Positions 52,580-62,376 of a stretch of DNA of 64,000 bases are shown here, piece after piece. The stretch is from positions 1-64,000 of the forward strand of contig CACMRC010000005.1 of assembly GCA_902615975.1 (NCBI GenBank), read 5' to 3'. The stretch is from an uncultured Pelagibacteraceae bacterium (GTDB lineage: Bacteria; Pseudomonadota; Alphaproteobacteria; Pelagibacterales; Pelagibacteraceae). The notes beneath the pieces are model-generated. The model made no database searches. It was not told where the DNA came from and worked only from the letters and a program-made list of their open reading frames with translations. Numbering within the stretch: the first letter of the stretch is position 1; each line of letters opens with the position of its first letter. The translations under genes and the position numbers were made by a program.

Positions 52580-54798
52580 TAAATCGATCTCTCTGTAGAT
52601 GTAACACTAAAAGCCTCTATTGTGTCATTTTTTTGGAAATCCACATAATCTTTAACTGTAATCCCACATTCTTGACCATCACTAACCTGTTTTACTTGGT
52701 TTTTTTCTCTGAAAATTGTTGAAACTTTTCCTGTGTAAATAATTGCACCATCTCTAATAATTCTCACATCAGAATTATTATTTATTTCGCCTTCTATAAT
52801 TTTTGAGCCTGCAACTTTTCCAGCACCTGAAACTTTGAATATCTCAAGAATTTGTGCTGTTCCAGTAATTGTTTCTTGAACATCCGGAGATAATAGTCCA
52901 GACATTTTCTGCTTAACATAATCCAAAACTTCATAAATTATATTATAAGAAGAAATTTTTATTTTTTCATTTTCAGCAAGTTTTTTAGCCTCTTTGCTCG
53001 GTTTAACATTAAATGCTATAAGAATAGCGTTAGAGGCTTTGGCCAATGTAACATCAGTTTCAGTTACCATTCCAATATCTGCTAAAATTATTTTTGGTTT
53101 CACTTCTTCATGTTTTATTTGAGCAATTGCATTTTTGATAGCCTCTGAGGATCCTTGTACATCAGATTTTATAATTAAATTTAATTCTTCTGAAGACTTA
53201 TCTGAAAAAGCAGAATCCTGGGTCGCAAAGGTTAATGGGTTCTTTCCATCTTTGCTTTCTTGAGCTCTATTTTCACTCAAAGTTTTAGCTTCCTTTTCAG
53301 TGTCTAAAACAATAAAATCATCGCCAGCTTTAGCAGCACCATTTATACCTAAAACTTCTACAGGAGTCGAAGGTGGTGCTTCGCTAATATTTTGACCTTT
53401 ATCATTAATAATTGCTCTAACCTTTCCCCATTTTAAACCACTTACAAAAAAGTCACCCTTTTTAAGTGTACCTGTTGTTATAATAATATTTGCAACTGGT
53501 CCTCTCCCAACATCTATTTTTGATTCTAACACGATACCTGTAGCTTTAGATTCATAATCAGTCTTAAGATCTAAAATTTCAGCTTGTAAAATTATAGATT
53601 CAACTAACTTATCTAAATTTTGTTTAGTTTTTGTAGAAACCTCAACCATTAAAGTGTCTCCAGATAGATCTTCTGCTATTAATTCGTGTTCAAGTAATTG
53701 GTTTTTAATTTTCTGTGGATCAGCTTCAGGAAGATCACACTTATTTATCGCAACTACAATTGGAACATTTGCAGCTTTTGCATGTTTGATAGACTCGACT
53801 GTTTGTGGCTTTACACCGTCATCAGCTGCAACAACCAAAACAACTACATCAGTTAATTTTGATCCTCTAGCTCTCATTTCTGTAAAAGCTGCGTGACCTG
53901 GAGTATCTATAAAAGTTAATTTATTATTTTGACTTTCAATTTGGTATGCTCCTATATGTTGAGTAATTCCACCAAACTCTCCTGAAACAACATTTGCACT
54001 TCTCAAAACATCTAAAACAGAAGTTTTACCATGATCAACATGACCCATAACCGTCACAATAGGTGGTCTATTTTTTAAATTTTCTACTCTGGTAGCTTTT
54101 ATTTTTTGAATGATTTCTTCTGCTTTTTCCTCTCTAATTGGATTATGACCAAATTCTCTAACTAAATATTCTGCAGTATCTGCAGCTAATGTTTGATTGA
54201 TAGTTACAGTAACACCCATACCAAATAAATGCTTAATTACATTACTAGATTGTTCAGCCATTCTATTTGCTAGTTCTCTTACAGTAATTGCTTCGGGAAT
54301 ATTTACGTCTCTTTTAATTGGCTTTAAATTTTCTTGAGAATTATCTTTAGTAGCATTTTTAATTTCTTTTTGTCTTGCTCTCTTAACTGATGCTAAACTT
54401 CTTTGTTTTGCATCAATCTCATCACTTAACGCTCTTGAAACTGTTAATTTTAATTCTCTTTTCTTTGTACCTACTTTTAAAGTTTTTTTATCTTTATTTT
54501 CGCTATCTCCTTTAAGTCTTTTGGTAGCTCTTTGTTCTGCTAGTTTTCTCTTTTCAAAATCGTTTGTTATAGGGGTTGATTTAGGATTAAACGAAGGTTT
54601 TAATGGTGTACCTCTGTTGAAAGTTGAGGTTGTTCTTGGCTTATTTGTACTAGATCTAAATGATCCACCTCTACTCGAAAATTTTCCAGTTTGTTTTTCA
54701 ATAACTACAGAATTTTTTCCTTGATTTTTAGCAATCTCAATATTCTTGATTGATTTTTTGGCTGAGCCTGAAATTGTTAATTTTGTTTTTTTCTCCAT
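52579..54798 (-). CDS. infB: translation initiation factor IF-2
   Basis: GTPase that brings fMet-tRNA to the 30S subunit. It has 739 residues, shorter than the 850-900 of many proteobacteria because the N-terminal linker region is reduced. G1 is GHVDHGKT (252-259), G3 is DTPGHAAF and G4 is NKCD. The N-terminal 160 residues are basic and low-complexity. The C-terminal C1/C2 domains end VDFQKNDTIEAF. It follows nusA by 10 bases; ylxR, often found between them, is absent. Confidence 0.97.
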   Translation of the reverse strand: MEKKTKLTISGSAKKSIKNIEIAKNQGKNSVVIEKQTGKFSSRGGSFRSSTNKPRTTSTFNRGTPLKPSFNPKSTPITNDFEKRKLAEQRATKRLKGDSENKDKKTLKVGTKKRELKLTVSRALSDEIDAKQRSLASVKRARQKEIKNATKDNSQENLKPIKRDVNIPEAITVRELANRMAEQSSNVIKHLFGMGVTVTINQTLAADTAEYLVREFGHNPIREEKAEEIIQKIKATRVENLKNRPPIVTVMGHVDHGKTSVLDVLRSANVVSGEFGGITQHIGAYQIESQNNKLTFIDTPGHAAFTEMRARGSKLTDVVVLVVAADDGVKPQTVESIKHAKAANVPIVVAINKCDLPEADPQKIKNQLLEHELIAEDLSGDTLMVEVSTKTKQNLDKLVESIILQAEILDLKTDYESKATGIVLESKIDVGRGPVANIIITTGTLKKGDFFVSGLKWGKVRAIINDKGQNISEAPPSTPVEVLGINGAAKAGDDFIVLDTEKEAKTLSENRAQESKDGKNPLTFATQDSAFSDKSSEELNLIIKSDVQGSSEAIKNAIAQIKHEEVKPKIILADIGMVTETDVTLAKASNAILIAFNVKPSKEAKKLAENEKIKISSYNIIYEVLDYVKQKMSGLLSPDVQETITGTAQILEIFKVSGAGKVAGSKIIEGEINNNSDVRIIRDGAIIYTGKVSTIFREKNQVKQVSDGQECGITVKDYVDFQKNDTIEAFSVTSTERSI

Positions 54799-54808
54799 AC
54801 CTCATCAC

Positions 54809-56362
54809 TCAATCTTTATAAATAATGTTTCGCGCAGACATAATTAGTTCATCCGCTTCTTCTTTTGATAGAGCAAAATCTTCGAGATAACCTTGGATTT
54901 TCACTCTCTCGCCTTTAACCACATCATAACCACCAGTTAATTCATCAGATGCTAGATCTGCAAAATCTTCTAAACTTAGAATTTTTTGTTCACCAAGTGT
55001 GACTAACATTCCCGGAGTTAAACCCTTTAAATTAATCAAAGCATCTTCAAGACCTAATTCTTTAATTCTCTGAGAAATATCCTCTTGATCCTTTTCATGA
55101 AACTCTTTGGCTCTTTCTATTAATGCTTTTGCAGTATCTTCCTCTATACCTTCTATCTTCATTAAATTTTCAGCTGAACTATCTTTGATATCGTCAATAG
55201 TTGAAAAACCTTCGGCAACAAGTAACTGACCCAACGTTTCGTCTAACTCTAAATTTTTTACAAAGTTCTCTGTTTTTTCTTTAAATTCTAATTGTCTTCG
55301 TTCAGAGTCCTCTGCATCAGTCATTATATTAATTTCATAATTTAAAAGTTTCGTTGCAAGTCTAACATTTTGACCTCTTCTTCCAATCGCTTTACTTAAA
55401 TTTTCTTCAGTTAGAATTACATCAAGCTTTTTTCTTTCATTATCAACATTAACTCTTTGTACCTCGGCTGGAGATAAAGCATTTGAGACCAAAACTGCAG
55501 GATCTTCTGACCAATTAACTATATCTATTTTTTCTCCTTGAAGTTCATTTACAACAGCTTGAACTCTTGAACCTCTCATACCCACACAAGCACCCACTGG
55601 ATCCAAAGATGTATCAACTGCTTTAACACATATTTTAGCTCTACTTCCAGGGTCTCTTGAAGAAGATTTAATTTCAATTAACCCATCATAAATTTCTGGA
55701 ACCTCTTGAACAAAAAGTTTTTCCATAAATTTAGGATGAGCTCTAGATAAAAATATTTGTTGTCCTCGAGGTTCTCTTCTAACATCACAACAATAAGCTT
55801 TTATACGATCACCTGCTTTAATATTTTCACGAGGGATCAATTCATTTTTTTGAATTATTGCTTCAGTTCTTCCTAGATCAACAATTACATTTCCAAATTC
55901 TAATCTCTTTACAATTCCACTTAAAATTGTGTCTTTCTTATCAATAAAATCGTTAAATTGTCTTTCTCTTTCAGCTTCTCTTACATTAAAACTAATTACC
56001 TGTTTTGCAGTTTGGGCGGCTATTCTTCCAAAATCAAATGAAGGAAGTGGCTGTAATATTTCGTCACCAATAGACTTATCTTTATTTAATTCATTTAAAT
56101 TAATTGCATCTTCTAATTTTATCTCAGTATTTGCATTTTCAGGATTTTCAGCAATTATCAATTTTCTAAAAAGCTCAATATCTCCATTGTCTCTATTAAT
56201 AGAAACTTTAATTTCATTTTCCTGTCCAAATTTTGATTTTGCAGCTTTGGCAATACCCGTTTCCATTGAACTTATAATTAGCTCTTTATCAATTGATTTT
56301 TCTAAAGCTACAGCTTCAGCAATTCTTAATAACTCAAGTTTATCTGCTCTTTTATTTAACAT
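54809..56362 (-). CDS. nusA: transcription termination/antitermination factor NusA
   Basis: RNA polymerase-binding factor acting in pausing, termination and antitermination. I start at the ATG at 56362 (MLNKRADKLELLRIAEAVA), giving 517 residues; the frame continues 13 codons upstream but that part runs through a terminator hairpin and is not NusA-like. Order: N-terminal domain (1-125), S1 (about 130-195), KH1/KH2 (about 225-345, with IGRRGQNVRLA), and C-terminal acidic helix-hairpin repeats (about 365-515). An intrinsic terminator stands 16 bases before the start. rimP, its usual upstream partner, is absent here. Confidence 0.96.
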   Translation of the reverse strand: MLNKRADKLELLRIAEAVALEKSIDKELIISSMETGIAKAAKSKFGQENEIKVSINRDNGDIELFRKLIIAENPENANTEIKLEDAINLNELNKDKSIGDEILQPLPSFDFGRIAAQTAKQVISFNVREAERERQFNDFIDKKDTILSGIVKRLEFGNVIVDLGRTEAIIQKNELIPRENIKAGDRIKAYCCDVRREPRGQQIFLSRAHPKFMEKLFVQEVPEIYDGLIEIKSSSRDPGSRAKICVKAVDTSLDPVGACVGMRGSRVQAVVNELQGEKIDIVNWSEDPAVLVSNALSPAEVQRVNVDNERKKLDVILTEENLSKAIGRRGQNVRLATKLLNYEINIMTDAEDSERRQLEFKEKTENFVKNLELDETLGQLLVAEGFSTIDDIKDSSAENLMKIEGIEEDTAKALIERAKEFHEKDQEDISQRIKELGLEDALINLKGLTPGMLVTLGEQKILSLEDFADLASDELTGGYDVVKGERVKIQGYLEDFALSKEEADELIMSARNIIYKD

Positions 56363-56377
56363 AATTTTGTTTGCACC

Positions 56378-56404
56378 AAAAAAAAATGGGCTTAAGCCCA
56401 TTTT
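56378..56404 (-). terminator. intrinsic terminator/attenuator directly upstream of nusA
   Basis: On the minus strand AAAATGGGC-TTAA-GCCCATTTT forms a perfect 9-base stem with a four-base loop, and the T-run extends to nine. The T-run ends 15 bases before the nusA ATG, leaving no room for a promoter downstream of it. nusA must therefore be read through this site or translated from a transcript that begins upstream. Confidence 0.8.
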
Positions 56405-56461
56405 GTAAAGTTCAATAATGTAACTGCAATATAGTAAAGTTTTTTTTTAATTCAACAGAAA

Positions 56462-57631
56462 CTATTTAGAAAAAACGTTAGTTTTATCTGTTTTTTCCCA
56501 TGAAAATGAACCATTTTCTTCTGATGCTCTACCAAAATGGCCATAAGCAGCAGTTTTTTCATATATTGGTTTATTCAAATTTAACATTTCTCTAATGCCT
56601 CTAGGGCTTAAATCAAAATTTTCTTTTATCTTTTCCACAACAAATTTATTTTTATCTAAATCATTATCAAATAAATCAACATAAATAGATAATGGTTTTG
56701 ATACACCAATAGCATAAGCTAACTGGATTAAACATTTTTCAGCAATTTTAGAACCAACAACATTTTTAGCAATATACCTTGCCGCGTAAGCAGCTGATCT
56801 ATCAACTTTAGTTGGATCTTTTCCTGAAAATGCACCACCGCCATGAGGCGCGGCTCCACCATAAGTATCAACAATAATTTTTCTACCTGTCAATCCACAA
56901 TCTCCATCTGGACCACCAATTACAAAATTTCCTGTCGGATTTACATAAAACTCATCCTCATTAAAACCATTAAGAAAATTCTCAGGAATAGATTTTAACA
57001 TATAAGGTCTAAGTAAATCTCTAACTTGCAATTGATTAACATCTGGTGAATGCTGTGAAGAAATAACTACAGATTTTACTTTTGAAGGTTTTCCATCAAC
57101 ATACTCGAATGTTACCTGACTTTTCGAATCTGGTTCAATATTTTTTAATATTCCAGATTTTCTATCTTCAGCCATTAATCGTAAAATTTTATGAGAATAA
57201 TGTATAGGTGCTGGCATTAAAACATCTGTTTCATTACATGCGTATCCAAACATAATACCTTGATCTCCAGCTCCTTCATCTTTGTTTCCAGAAGAGTCTA
57301 CGCCCATAGCAATATCAGCTGATTGAGAATGTAAATGACTTTCAATTTTTGTAGCTTCTTTCCAGGTAAATCCTTCTTGGTCATAACCAATATCTTTTAT
57401 ACAATTTCTTACTTTTTCAATTAATTCATCTTTTTTAATTTCTGGTCCTCTTACTTCACCAGCTAAAACAACTTTATTTGTTGTAGTTAATGTTTCGCAG
57501 GCAACTCTAGAATATGGATCTCCAGAAATAAAACTGTCAACAACCATATCTGAAATCCTATCAGAAACTTTATCTGGATGGCCTTCAGAGACAGACTCAC
57601 TAGTAAAAAGATAATTTTTTAAATTACTCAT
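56462..57631 (-). CDS. metK: S-adenosylmethionine synthetase
   Basis: Makes SAM from methionine and ATP. It has 389 residues with the two signatures [12 protein letters not shown] and [16 protein letters not shown]. The start [14 protein letters not shown] carries the conserved ATP-binding His. It overlaps the end of lnt by eight bases, so no leader riboswitch can sit directly in front of it. The terminator before nusA follows its stop after 57 bases. Confidence 0.98.
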   Translation of the reverse strand: MSNLKNYLFTSESVSEGHPDKVSDRISDMVVDSFISGDPYSRVACETLTTTNKVVLAGEVRGPEIKKDELIEKVRNCIKDIGYDQEGFTWKEATKIESHLHSQSADIAMGVDSSGNKDEGAGDQGIMFGYACNETDVLMPAPIHYSHKILRLMAEDRKSGILKNIEPDSKSQVTFEYVDGKPSKVKSVVISSQHSPDVNQLQVRDLLRPYMLKSIPENFLNGFNEDEFYVNPTGNFVIGGPDGDCGLTGRKIIVDTYGGAAPHGGGAFSGKDPTKVDRSAAYAARYIAKNVVGSKIAEKCLIQLAYAIGVSKPLSIYVDLFDNDLDKNKFVVEKIKENFDLSPRGIREMLNLNKPIYEKTAAYGHFGRASEENGSFSWEKTDKTNVFSK

Positions 57632-59168
57632 TTTTAAGTTTCTTAAATGAAAATATTAAAAAAATATACAACAAAATTATTAATCCAAAAATTTTATTTC
57701 CAAATTTTGCAAATAGAGTCATCTCTATTTTCCTTGATTTACTTAAATCTATATAACCAGAATTATTTGCATCAACTTTTTGTTCAATTACTCCCATTGG
57801 GTTAATAATTGCTGTTACTCCATTGTTTGCAGATCTTAAAATATATTTTCCACTCTCTATAGCTCTAAAAATGCTATGAGTAAAATGTTGCTCTGGGCCA
57901 ATTGATTTACCAAACCAACCATCTTCAGAAATATTTACAATATAATCAAAATTACTATTTTTGAAAATTTTACCTGAATAAATTATTTCATAACAAATAA
58001 GAGGTAATATTTTCACTGACAAATTTCTATATTTTAAATCAATTATGTTTCTTTCTTCACCTTTCGAGTATGATTGGTAGTCATTAGTAATTGTTTTTAA
58101 GCCAATACTTTTTAATATTTTTTCAAAAGGTAAAAATTCACCAAAAGGAACAAGATTAATTTTTTTATATGAATTTATTATATTTAGATTGTGATCAAAA
58201 ATCGATAATGAATTAAAATATTTAATAGTTTTATTTTCATCTTCTTTGCTATTAATTCCAATTGCTAGCAAATGATTTTCATTAAATTTATTTTCAAACA
58301 ACCATTTGTATTCTTTTAGTTGTGCTTGTGAAATACCTGGAATAATACCTTCTGGCCAAATAAAAATTATTTTTTGATTTTTTTTAGGAGAGCTGATTTC
58401 AATTAACTCTTCTATGGCTTTTATGGGATCAATATTATTATAAAATCTATCTATGCCTATATTTGAACTTAAAATTCTTATTTTATAATCAAGTTTTTTT
58501 ACCTGTTGATTATTAAATTTTTCTAAATTTTGTGAACCAAGTATATAAAATGACATTGTTGAAATAAGAAATGCAACACAAATACTAATATCTTTTTTAT
58601 TCTCTCTTAAAATGAATATTGATGGGCTTGTAAATAATGAAATACAGAAAAGATTAAAGCTGTATGTGCCTATGACTGATGTAATGTTTAAAATTTCGAT
58701 TTGATTAGAAAAACTATAAGCAATTAAATTCCAAGGGAAACCAGTGAGTATTGATCCTCTCACAAATTCTACTATTCCAAATATTAAAGAAAAAAGAAAA
58801 AATGAGCTTAAATTATTATTTGGTTTTAAAACCACAAATAGATAAGCAACTAAAGCATAAAACAAAGCTAAGAAACCAGGTATTAATATTATTGTAAAAG
58901 GTATTAAAAACTTAAAATTTTGATCAAACGTTAATGATATTGAGATCCAATATAAATTACTTACAAAATAACCAAACCCAAATAACCAACCATAAAGAAA
59001 AAATATTCTTTTATTTCTATAAAACTTAATTTTTTTTATTAAAAATATATAGAATAAACTAAAAGTTAAAAAATTTATTACAACATAATCAAATGGAGGT
59101 AAACTTAAGGAAGTAAGAACTCCTAATAAAATTAAATAAATTAATTCAATATAAAATTTATTTTTCAA
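57624..59168 (-). CDS. lnt: apolipoprotein N-acyltransferase
   Basis: Inner-membrane enzyme that adds the third acyl chain to lipoproteins. It has 514 residues: about seven N-terminal membrane helices (to about 215), a periplasmic nitrilase-like domain, and a last helix (about 488-505). The catalytic triad is Glu273 (WPEG), Lys336 ([13 protein letters not shown]) and Cys392 ([10 protein letters not shown]). It lies one base after ybeY. Its substrate class is represented in this window by the LptM-like lipoprotein. Confidence 0.93.
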   Translation of the reverse strand: MKNKFYIELIYLILLGVLTSLSLPPFDYVVINFLTFSLFYIFLIKKIKFYRNKRIFFLYGWLFGFGYFVSNLYWISISLTFDQNFKFLIPFTIILIPGFLALFYALVAYLFVVLKPNNNLSSFFLFSLIFGIVEFVRGSILTGFPWNLIAYSFSNQIEILNITSVIGTYSFNLFCISLFTSPSIFILRENKKDISICVAFLISTMSFYILGSQNLEKFNNQQVKKLDYKIRILSSNIGIDRFYNNIDPIKAIEELIEISSPKKNQKIIFIWPEGIIPGISQAQLKEYKWLFENKFNENHLLAIGINSKEDENKTIKYFNSLSIFDHNLNIINSYKKINLVPFGEFLPFEKILKSIGLKTITNDYQSYSKGEERNIIDLKYRNLSVKILPLICYEIIYSGKIFKNSNFDYIVNISEDGWFGKSIGPEQHFTHSIFRAIESGKYILRSANNGVTAIINPMGVIEQKVDANNSGYIDLSKSRKIEMTLFAKFGNKIFGLIILLYIFLIFSFKKLKNE

Positions 59169-59169
59169 T

Positions 59170-59631
59170 TTAAGTTATTTTTGATTGTACAGATTTAAAT
59201 AATAGATTTTCCTCTTTTGACATTTTAGAAGAATCTTTATTTTTTTTATGATCAAAACCTAAAAGATGAAGAAAACCATGTATGAATAATTTAGTAACTT
59301 TTTCTTTAAAAGATTTTAAATTTTGTGATCTTGGTTTGTCTAGATAATTATAGCTAATGATAATGTCTCCAAGATAAGTATTTTTTGAAATTTTTATTTT
59401 TTTATTTAATGGAAAAGACAATATATCGGTAGATTTATTTTTTTTTCTAAAAACTTTATTTAATTTTTTAATATTTTGATTATTTGAAAGTAATAATGTT
59501 AAGGTTACTTTTTTATTCAAAAATTTATATTTTTTTGGAAAAGCTCTACATATTTTTTTAAAAAAAATATCTTTATTTTTAAGTTTTTTTGACCAAGCCT
59601 TCTCCTCAGAGAAGACATTAATACTAATCAT
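59170..59631 (-). CDS. ybeY: endoribonuclease YbeY, 16S rRNA maturation
   Basis: Metal-dependent ribonuclease for rRNA processing and ribosome quality control, 153 residues. The zinc ligands are His118, His122 and His128 in FIHGFLHLLGFDH, and NKSTDILSFP is the conserved strand. The first half is unusually lysine-rich. It overlaps phoH by eight bases, the standard phoH-ybeY pairing. corC, which often follows, is absent. Confidence 0.93.
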   Translation of the reverse strand: MISINVFSEEKAWSKKLKNKDIFFKKICRAFPKKYKFLNKKVTLTLLLSNNQNIKKLNKVFRKKNKSTDILSFPLNKKIKISKNTYLGDIIISYNYLDKPRSQNLKSFKEKVTKLFIHGFLHLLGFDHKKNKDSSKMSKEENLLFKSVQSKIT

Positions 59632-60619
59632 TATTTGAGTATGCTTTGACTATTTTAGAAACAAGTGGATGTCTGACTACATCTGAATGATCAAAATCAA
59701 CTATGGATATTTCCTTTAAATGCCCTAGTAACTCTTTTGATCGAACTAATCCTGACATGCTTTTATTTGGTAAATCAATTTGAGATGGGTCACCATTTAC
59801 TACAATTTTGGAATTTTCTCCAATACGTGTTAAAAACATTTTTATCTGAGTATCCGTAGCATTTTGTGCTTCATCTAGAATTGCAAAGGAATTTTTTAGA
59901 GTTCTACCTCTCATAAAAGCTAAAGGTGCAATCTCTATATCTCCAATCTCAATCATTCTTTGTATTTTTTCAAAGTCGAAGAGATCATATAAAGAATCAT
60001 ACAAAGGTCTAAGATAAGGATCTACTTTTTCCTTCATATCACCAGGTAAAAATCCTAAACGTTCGCCTGCTTCTACAGCTGGTCTTGAAAGAATAATTCT
60101 CTCAATTTTTTTTTCTAAAAGCATAGTTAGACCCACAGCTACTGCCAAGAATGTTTTCCCTGTTCCTGCTGGCCCAGCTGAAATTACAATATCACTTTCC
60201 CTCAGAGCTCTCACATAGCTTTTTTGTTTTTCAGATCTAGGAATTATTGATTTTTTGGGAGTTTTGATAATGTCTGTAACGTTATTATTTTTTACTTTTT
60301 CATTTATCATAAAGTTGTCAATTGATGAAAGTATATCTTTATTCTCTATACTTCCATTATTAATAAACTGATTAGCCAAAAATTGAATAGCGTTTTTAAT
60401 TTTTTCATTCTTTTCAGGTGTTGATTTAATTAAAATTGAATTTCCCCTTGAATATAAGCTACAATTTGTAATTTTCTCCAATTCTTGTAAATTTTTATTA
60501 AATTCTCCAACAACACCCATTAACAAGTTGTTGTCATGAAATATAACACTTAAAGAATTGTTATCTGAATAAACAAATTTTAAAGACTGGTCGATATTTT
60601 TTTTTTTTATTTCACTCAA
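59624..60619 (-). CDS. phoH: PhoH-family ATPase
   Basis: Putative RNA-associated P-loop ATPase, 331 residues. Walker A is GPAGTGKT (149-156), Walker B is FAILDEAQN, and the segments LSRPAVEAGERLGFLPGD and GDPSQIDLP are family signatures. An N-terminal KH-like region (about 1-110) precedes the ATPase. Its function with YbeY in RNA metabolism is inferred from conserved pairing. It starts three bases after the miaB stop. Confidence 0.95.
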   Translation of the reverse strand: MSEIKKKNIDQSLKFVYSDNNSLSVIFHDNNLLMGVVGEFNKNLQELEKITNCSLYSRGNSILIKSTPEKNEKIKNAIQFLANQFINNGSIENKDILSSIDNFMINEKVKNNNVTDIIKTPKKSIIPRSEKQKSYVRALRESDIVISAGPAGTGKTFLAVAVGLTMLLEKKIERIILSRPAVEAGERLGFLPGDMKEKVDPYLRPLYDSLYDLFDFEKIQRMIEIGDIEIAPLAFMRGRTLKNSFAILDEAQNATDTQIKMFLTRIGENSKIVVNGDPSQIDLPNKSMSGLVRSKELLGHLKEISIVDFDHSDVVRHPLVSKIVKAYSNND

Positions 60620-60622
60620 GTT

Positions 60623-61951
60623 CTAAGCAACCTTCTGATCCGAATTAGTTATAATTTCGCCGAATAATGTATTTCTATTACTATCTTTAATTCTTACTTG
60701 CACTATTTTTCCAACATCACTCTTTTTACCATTAAAAATTACAGATGTCATATACTCAGATCTGCCAAAAGCTTTGCTTTTATCGTCGGTTAAATTTTCA
60801 ACCAAAACATCTATAACTTTTCCCTTCAATGAGTTGTTCATTTGGATTTGATTTTCAAATAAAACATTTTGAATTTTTTCTAATCTTTCAAAAGAAATTT
60901 TTTTTTCAATTAAGTCAAGATTTTCAGCTACTGTTCCAGGTCTTGGGCTAAAGATGAAAGAGTAGGAGTTGATAAATTTAACCCTTTCAATTAAATTAAA
61001 GGTATCTTTAAAATCCTGATCTTCCTCATCGGGATAACCTATAATAAAATCACTTGAAAATTCTATCTTTGGATTAATTTCTTTTAATTTATCAAAAGTA
61101 TTTAGATATTCCTCAATAGTATGTTTTCTATTCATTGAGTTTAAAATTTTATTAGATCCACTTTGGACAGGTAAATGCACAAGTGGCATTAACTTTTTAG
61201 AAGTTTTATAAACTTCAATTAAATCCTCAGTCATATCTTTTGGGTGAGATGTTGTGTATCTAACTCTTTTAATTTCAGATATTTTTTCAATATTTAAAAT
61301 CAAATCTGATAGTCTGAATCCCTCATTATCATAAGCATTTACATTTTGACCAAGTAAAATTATTTCTTTTGCACCATTATCAGCTAAATATTTTGCTTCA
61401 TCCAAAATTTGTTTAAATGGTCGAGAATATTCTGGTCCTCTTGTATATGGAACCACACAAAAATGACAAAACTTATCACATCCTTCTTGAATGGTTAAAA
61501 AAGATGAAACTTTTCCGGCTTCATTTTTTATTTTACTTAAATATTTAAATTTAGAAACTGCATCAAATTCAGTCTCTTCTTTCTTTTTCTTTTTTTTAAT
61601 ATAATTTAAAATTGTATCATTAATTTTATGATAAGCTTGAGGACCAATTACTAAATCTATATAAGGTTCTCTTTTAAGCATTTCTTGGTTTTCTGCTTGA
61701 GCAACACAACCTGCAATAATCACCAATGGTTTTTTTTTAGATCTAAAAATTTTTTTTACTCTACCTATTTCATGATAAACTTTTTCTTTTGCTTTATCCC
61801 TAATGTGACATGTGTTTAAAAGATAACAGTTTGCTTCTTCATATTTTTCTGTTTTTTTATAACCAATTTTTTTAACTGAATCATATATCCTATTAGAGTC
61901 ATACTCATTCATTTGACATCCAAAAGTTTTAATAAATATTTTTTGATTCAT
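60623..61951 (-). CDS. miaB: tRNA-2-methylthio-N6-dimethylallyladenosine synthase
   Basis: Radical SAM methylthiotransferase modifying A37 of tRNAs that read UNN codons. It has 442 residues. The auxiliary cluster cysteines are Cys12, Cys48 and Cys82; the radical SAM motif is Cys158-x3-Cys162-x2-Cys165 (CDKFCHFCVVPYTRG); a TRAM domain closes the protein (about 375-440). It lies two bases downstream of fur, the conserved alphaproteobacterial fur-miaB-phoH order. Confidence 0.97.
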   Translation of the reverse strand: MNQKIFIKTFGCQMNEYDSNRIYDSVKKIGYKKTEKYEEANCYLLNTCHIRDKAKEKVYHEIGRVKKIFRSKKKPLVIIAGCVAQAENQEMLKREPYIDLVIGPQAYHKINDTILNYIKKKKKKEETEFDAVSKFKYLSKIKNEAGKVSSFLTIQEGCDKFCHFCVVPYTRGPEYSRPFKQILDEAKYLADNGAKEIILLGQNVNAYDNEGFRLSDLILNIEKISEIKRVRYTTSHPKDMTEDLIEVYKTSKKLMPLVHLPVQSGSNKILNSMNRKHTIEEYLNTFDKLKEINPKIEFSSDFIIGYPDEEDQDFKDTFNLIERVKFINSYSFIFSPRPGTVAENLDLIEKKISFERLEKIQNVLFENQIQMNNSLKGKVIDVLVENLTDDKSKAFGRSEYMTSVIFNGKKSDVGKIVQVRIKDSNRNTLFGEIITNSDQKVA

Positions 61952-61953
61952 AA

Positions 61954-62367
61954 TTATTGGGATTTTTTCTTAACCCCATATAATTCTAATTTATGGTCTA
62001 CTAATTTATATCCATATTTTTCTGCAACTTTTTTTTGCAACTTTTCAATTTCTTCGTCTACAAATTCTATGATTTCACCAGTTTTCACATCTATTAAATG
62101 ATCGTGATGGCCTTCATTTAATTCTTCATATCTAGCTTTTCCACCTTTAAACTCATGCTTTGTTAATATTCCAGACTCTTCAAATAGTTTTACCGTTCTA
62201 TAAACAGTTGCAATACTTATTTTTGGATCAATTTTAGACACTCTATTATAAAGTTCATCTACATCTGGATGGTCAGAAGACTCGGACATTACTTGTGCAA
62301 TCACTCTTCTTTGATCAGTTAATTTAACCCCTTTAGCTATACATTTTTGCTCTATTGTTTCTGACAT
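61954..62367 (-). CDS. fur: Fur-family metal regulator (Fur/Mur type)
   Basis: A second Fur-superfamily regulator, distinct from Irr at 46.7 kb. It has 137 residues. The winged helix includes KLTDQRRVIAQVM and SIATVYRTVKLF, and the metal site is GHHDHLIDVKTGEIIEF (His87, His88, His90). No CxxC zinc pair is seen. In alphaproteobacteria the fur gene at this position often senses manganese (Mur), so the metal is uncertain. It is sandwiched between tsaB and miaB with no promoter-sized gap. Confidence 0.9.
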   Translation of the reverse strand: MSETIEQKCIAKGVKLTDQRRVIAQVMSESSDHPDVDELYNRVSKIDPKISIATVYRTVKLFEESGILTKHEFKGGKARYEELNEGHHDHLIDVKTGEIIEFVDEEIEKLQKKVAEKYGYKLVDHKLELYGVKKKSQ

Positions 62368-62376
62368 AAAATAATT

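Noticed and set aside
52080-52598. 172-codon frame antisense to rpsO and rbfA
   Set aside because: It has no family resemblance and lies over two well-recognised ribosomal genes; long antisense frames are common here because TAA/TAG complements are rare in the used codons.
56363-56401. 13-codon N-terminal extension of nusA
   Set aside because: It would be translated from inside a strong terminator hairpin and does not resemble NusA.
55929-56408. 159-codon frame antisense to the start of nusA
   Set aside because: Serine/leucine-rich shadow of the nusA N terminus with no start signal.
57632-57700. SAM riboswitch before metK
   Set aside because: metK overlaps the end of lnt by eight bases and I see no riboswitch-like structure there; any leader would be inside lnt coding DNA.
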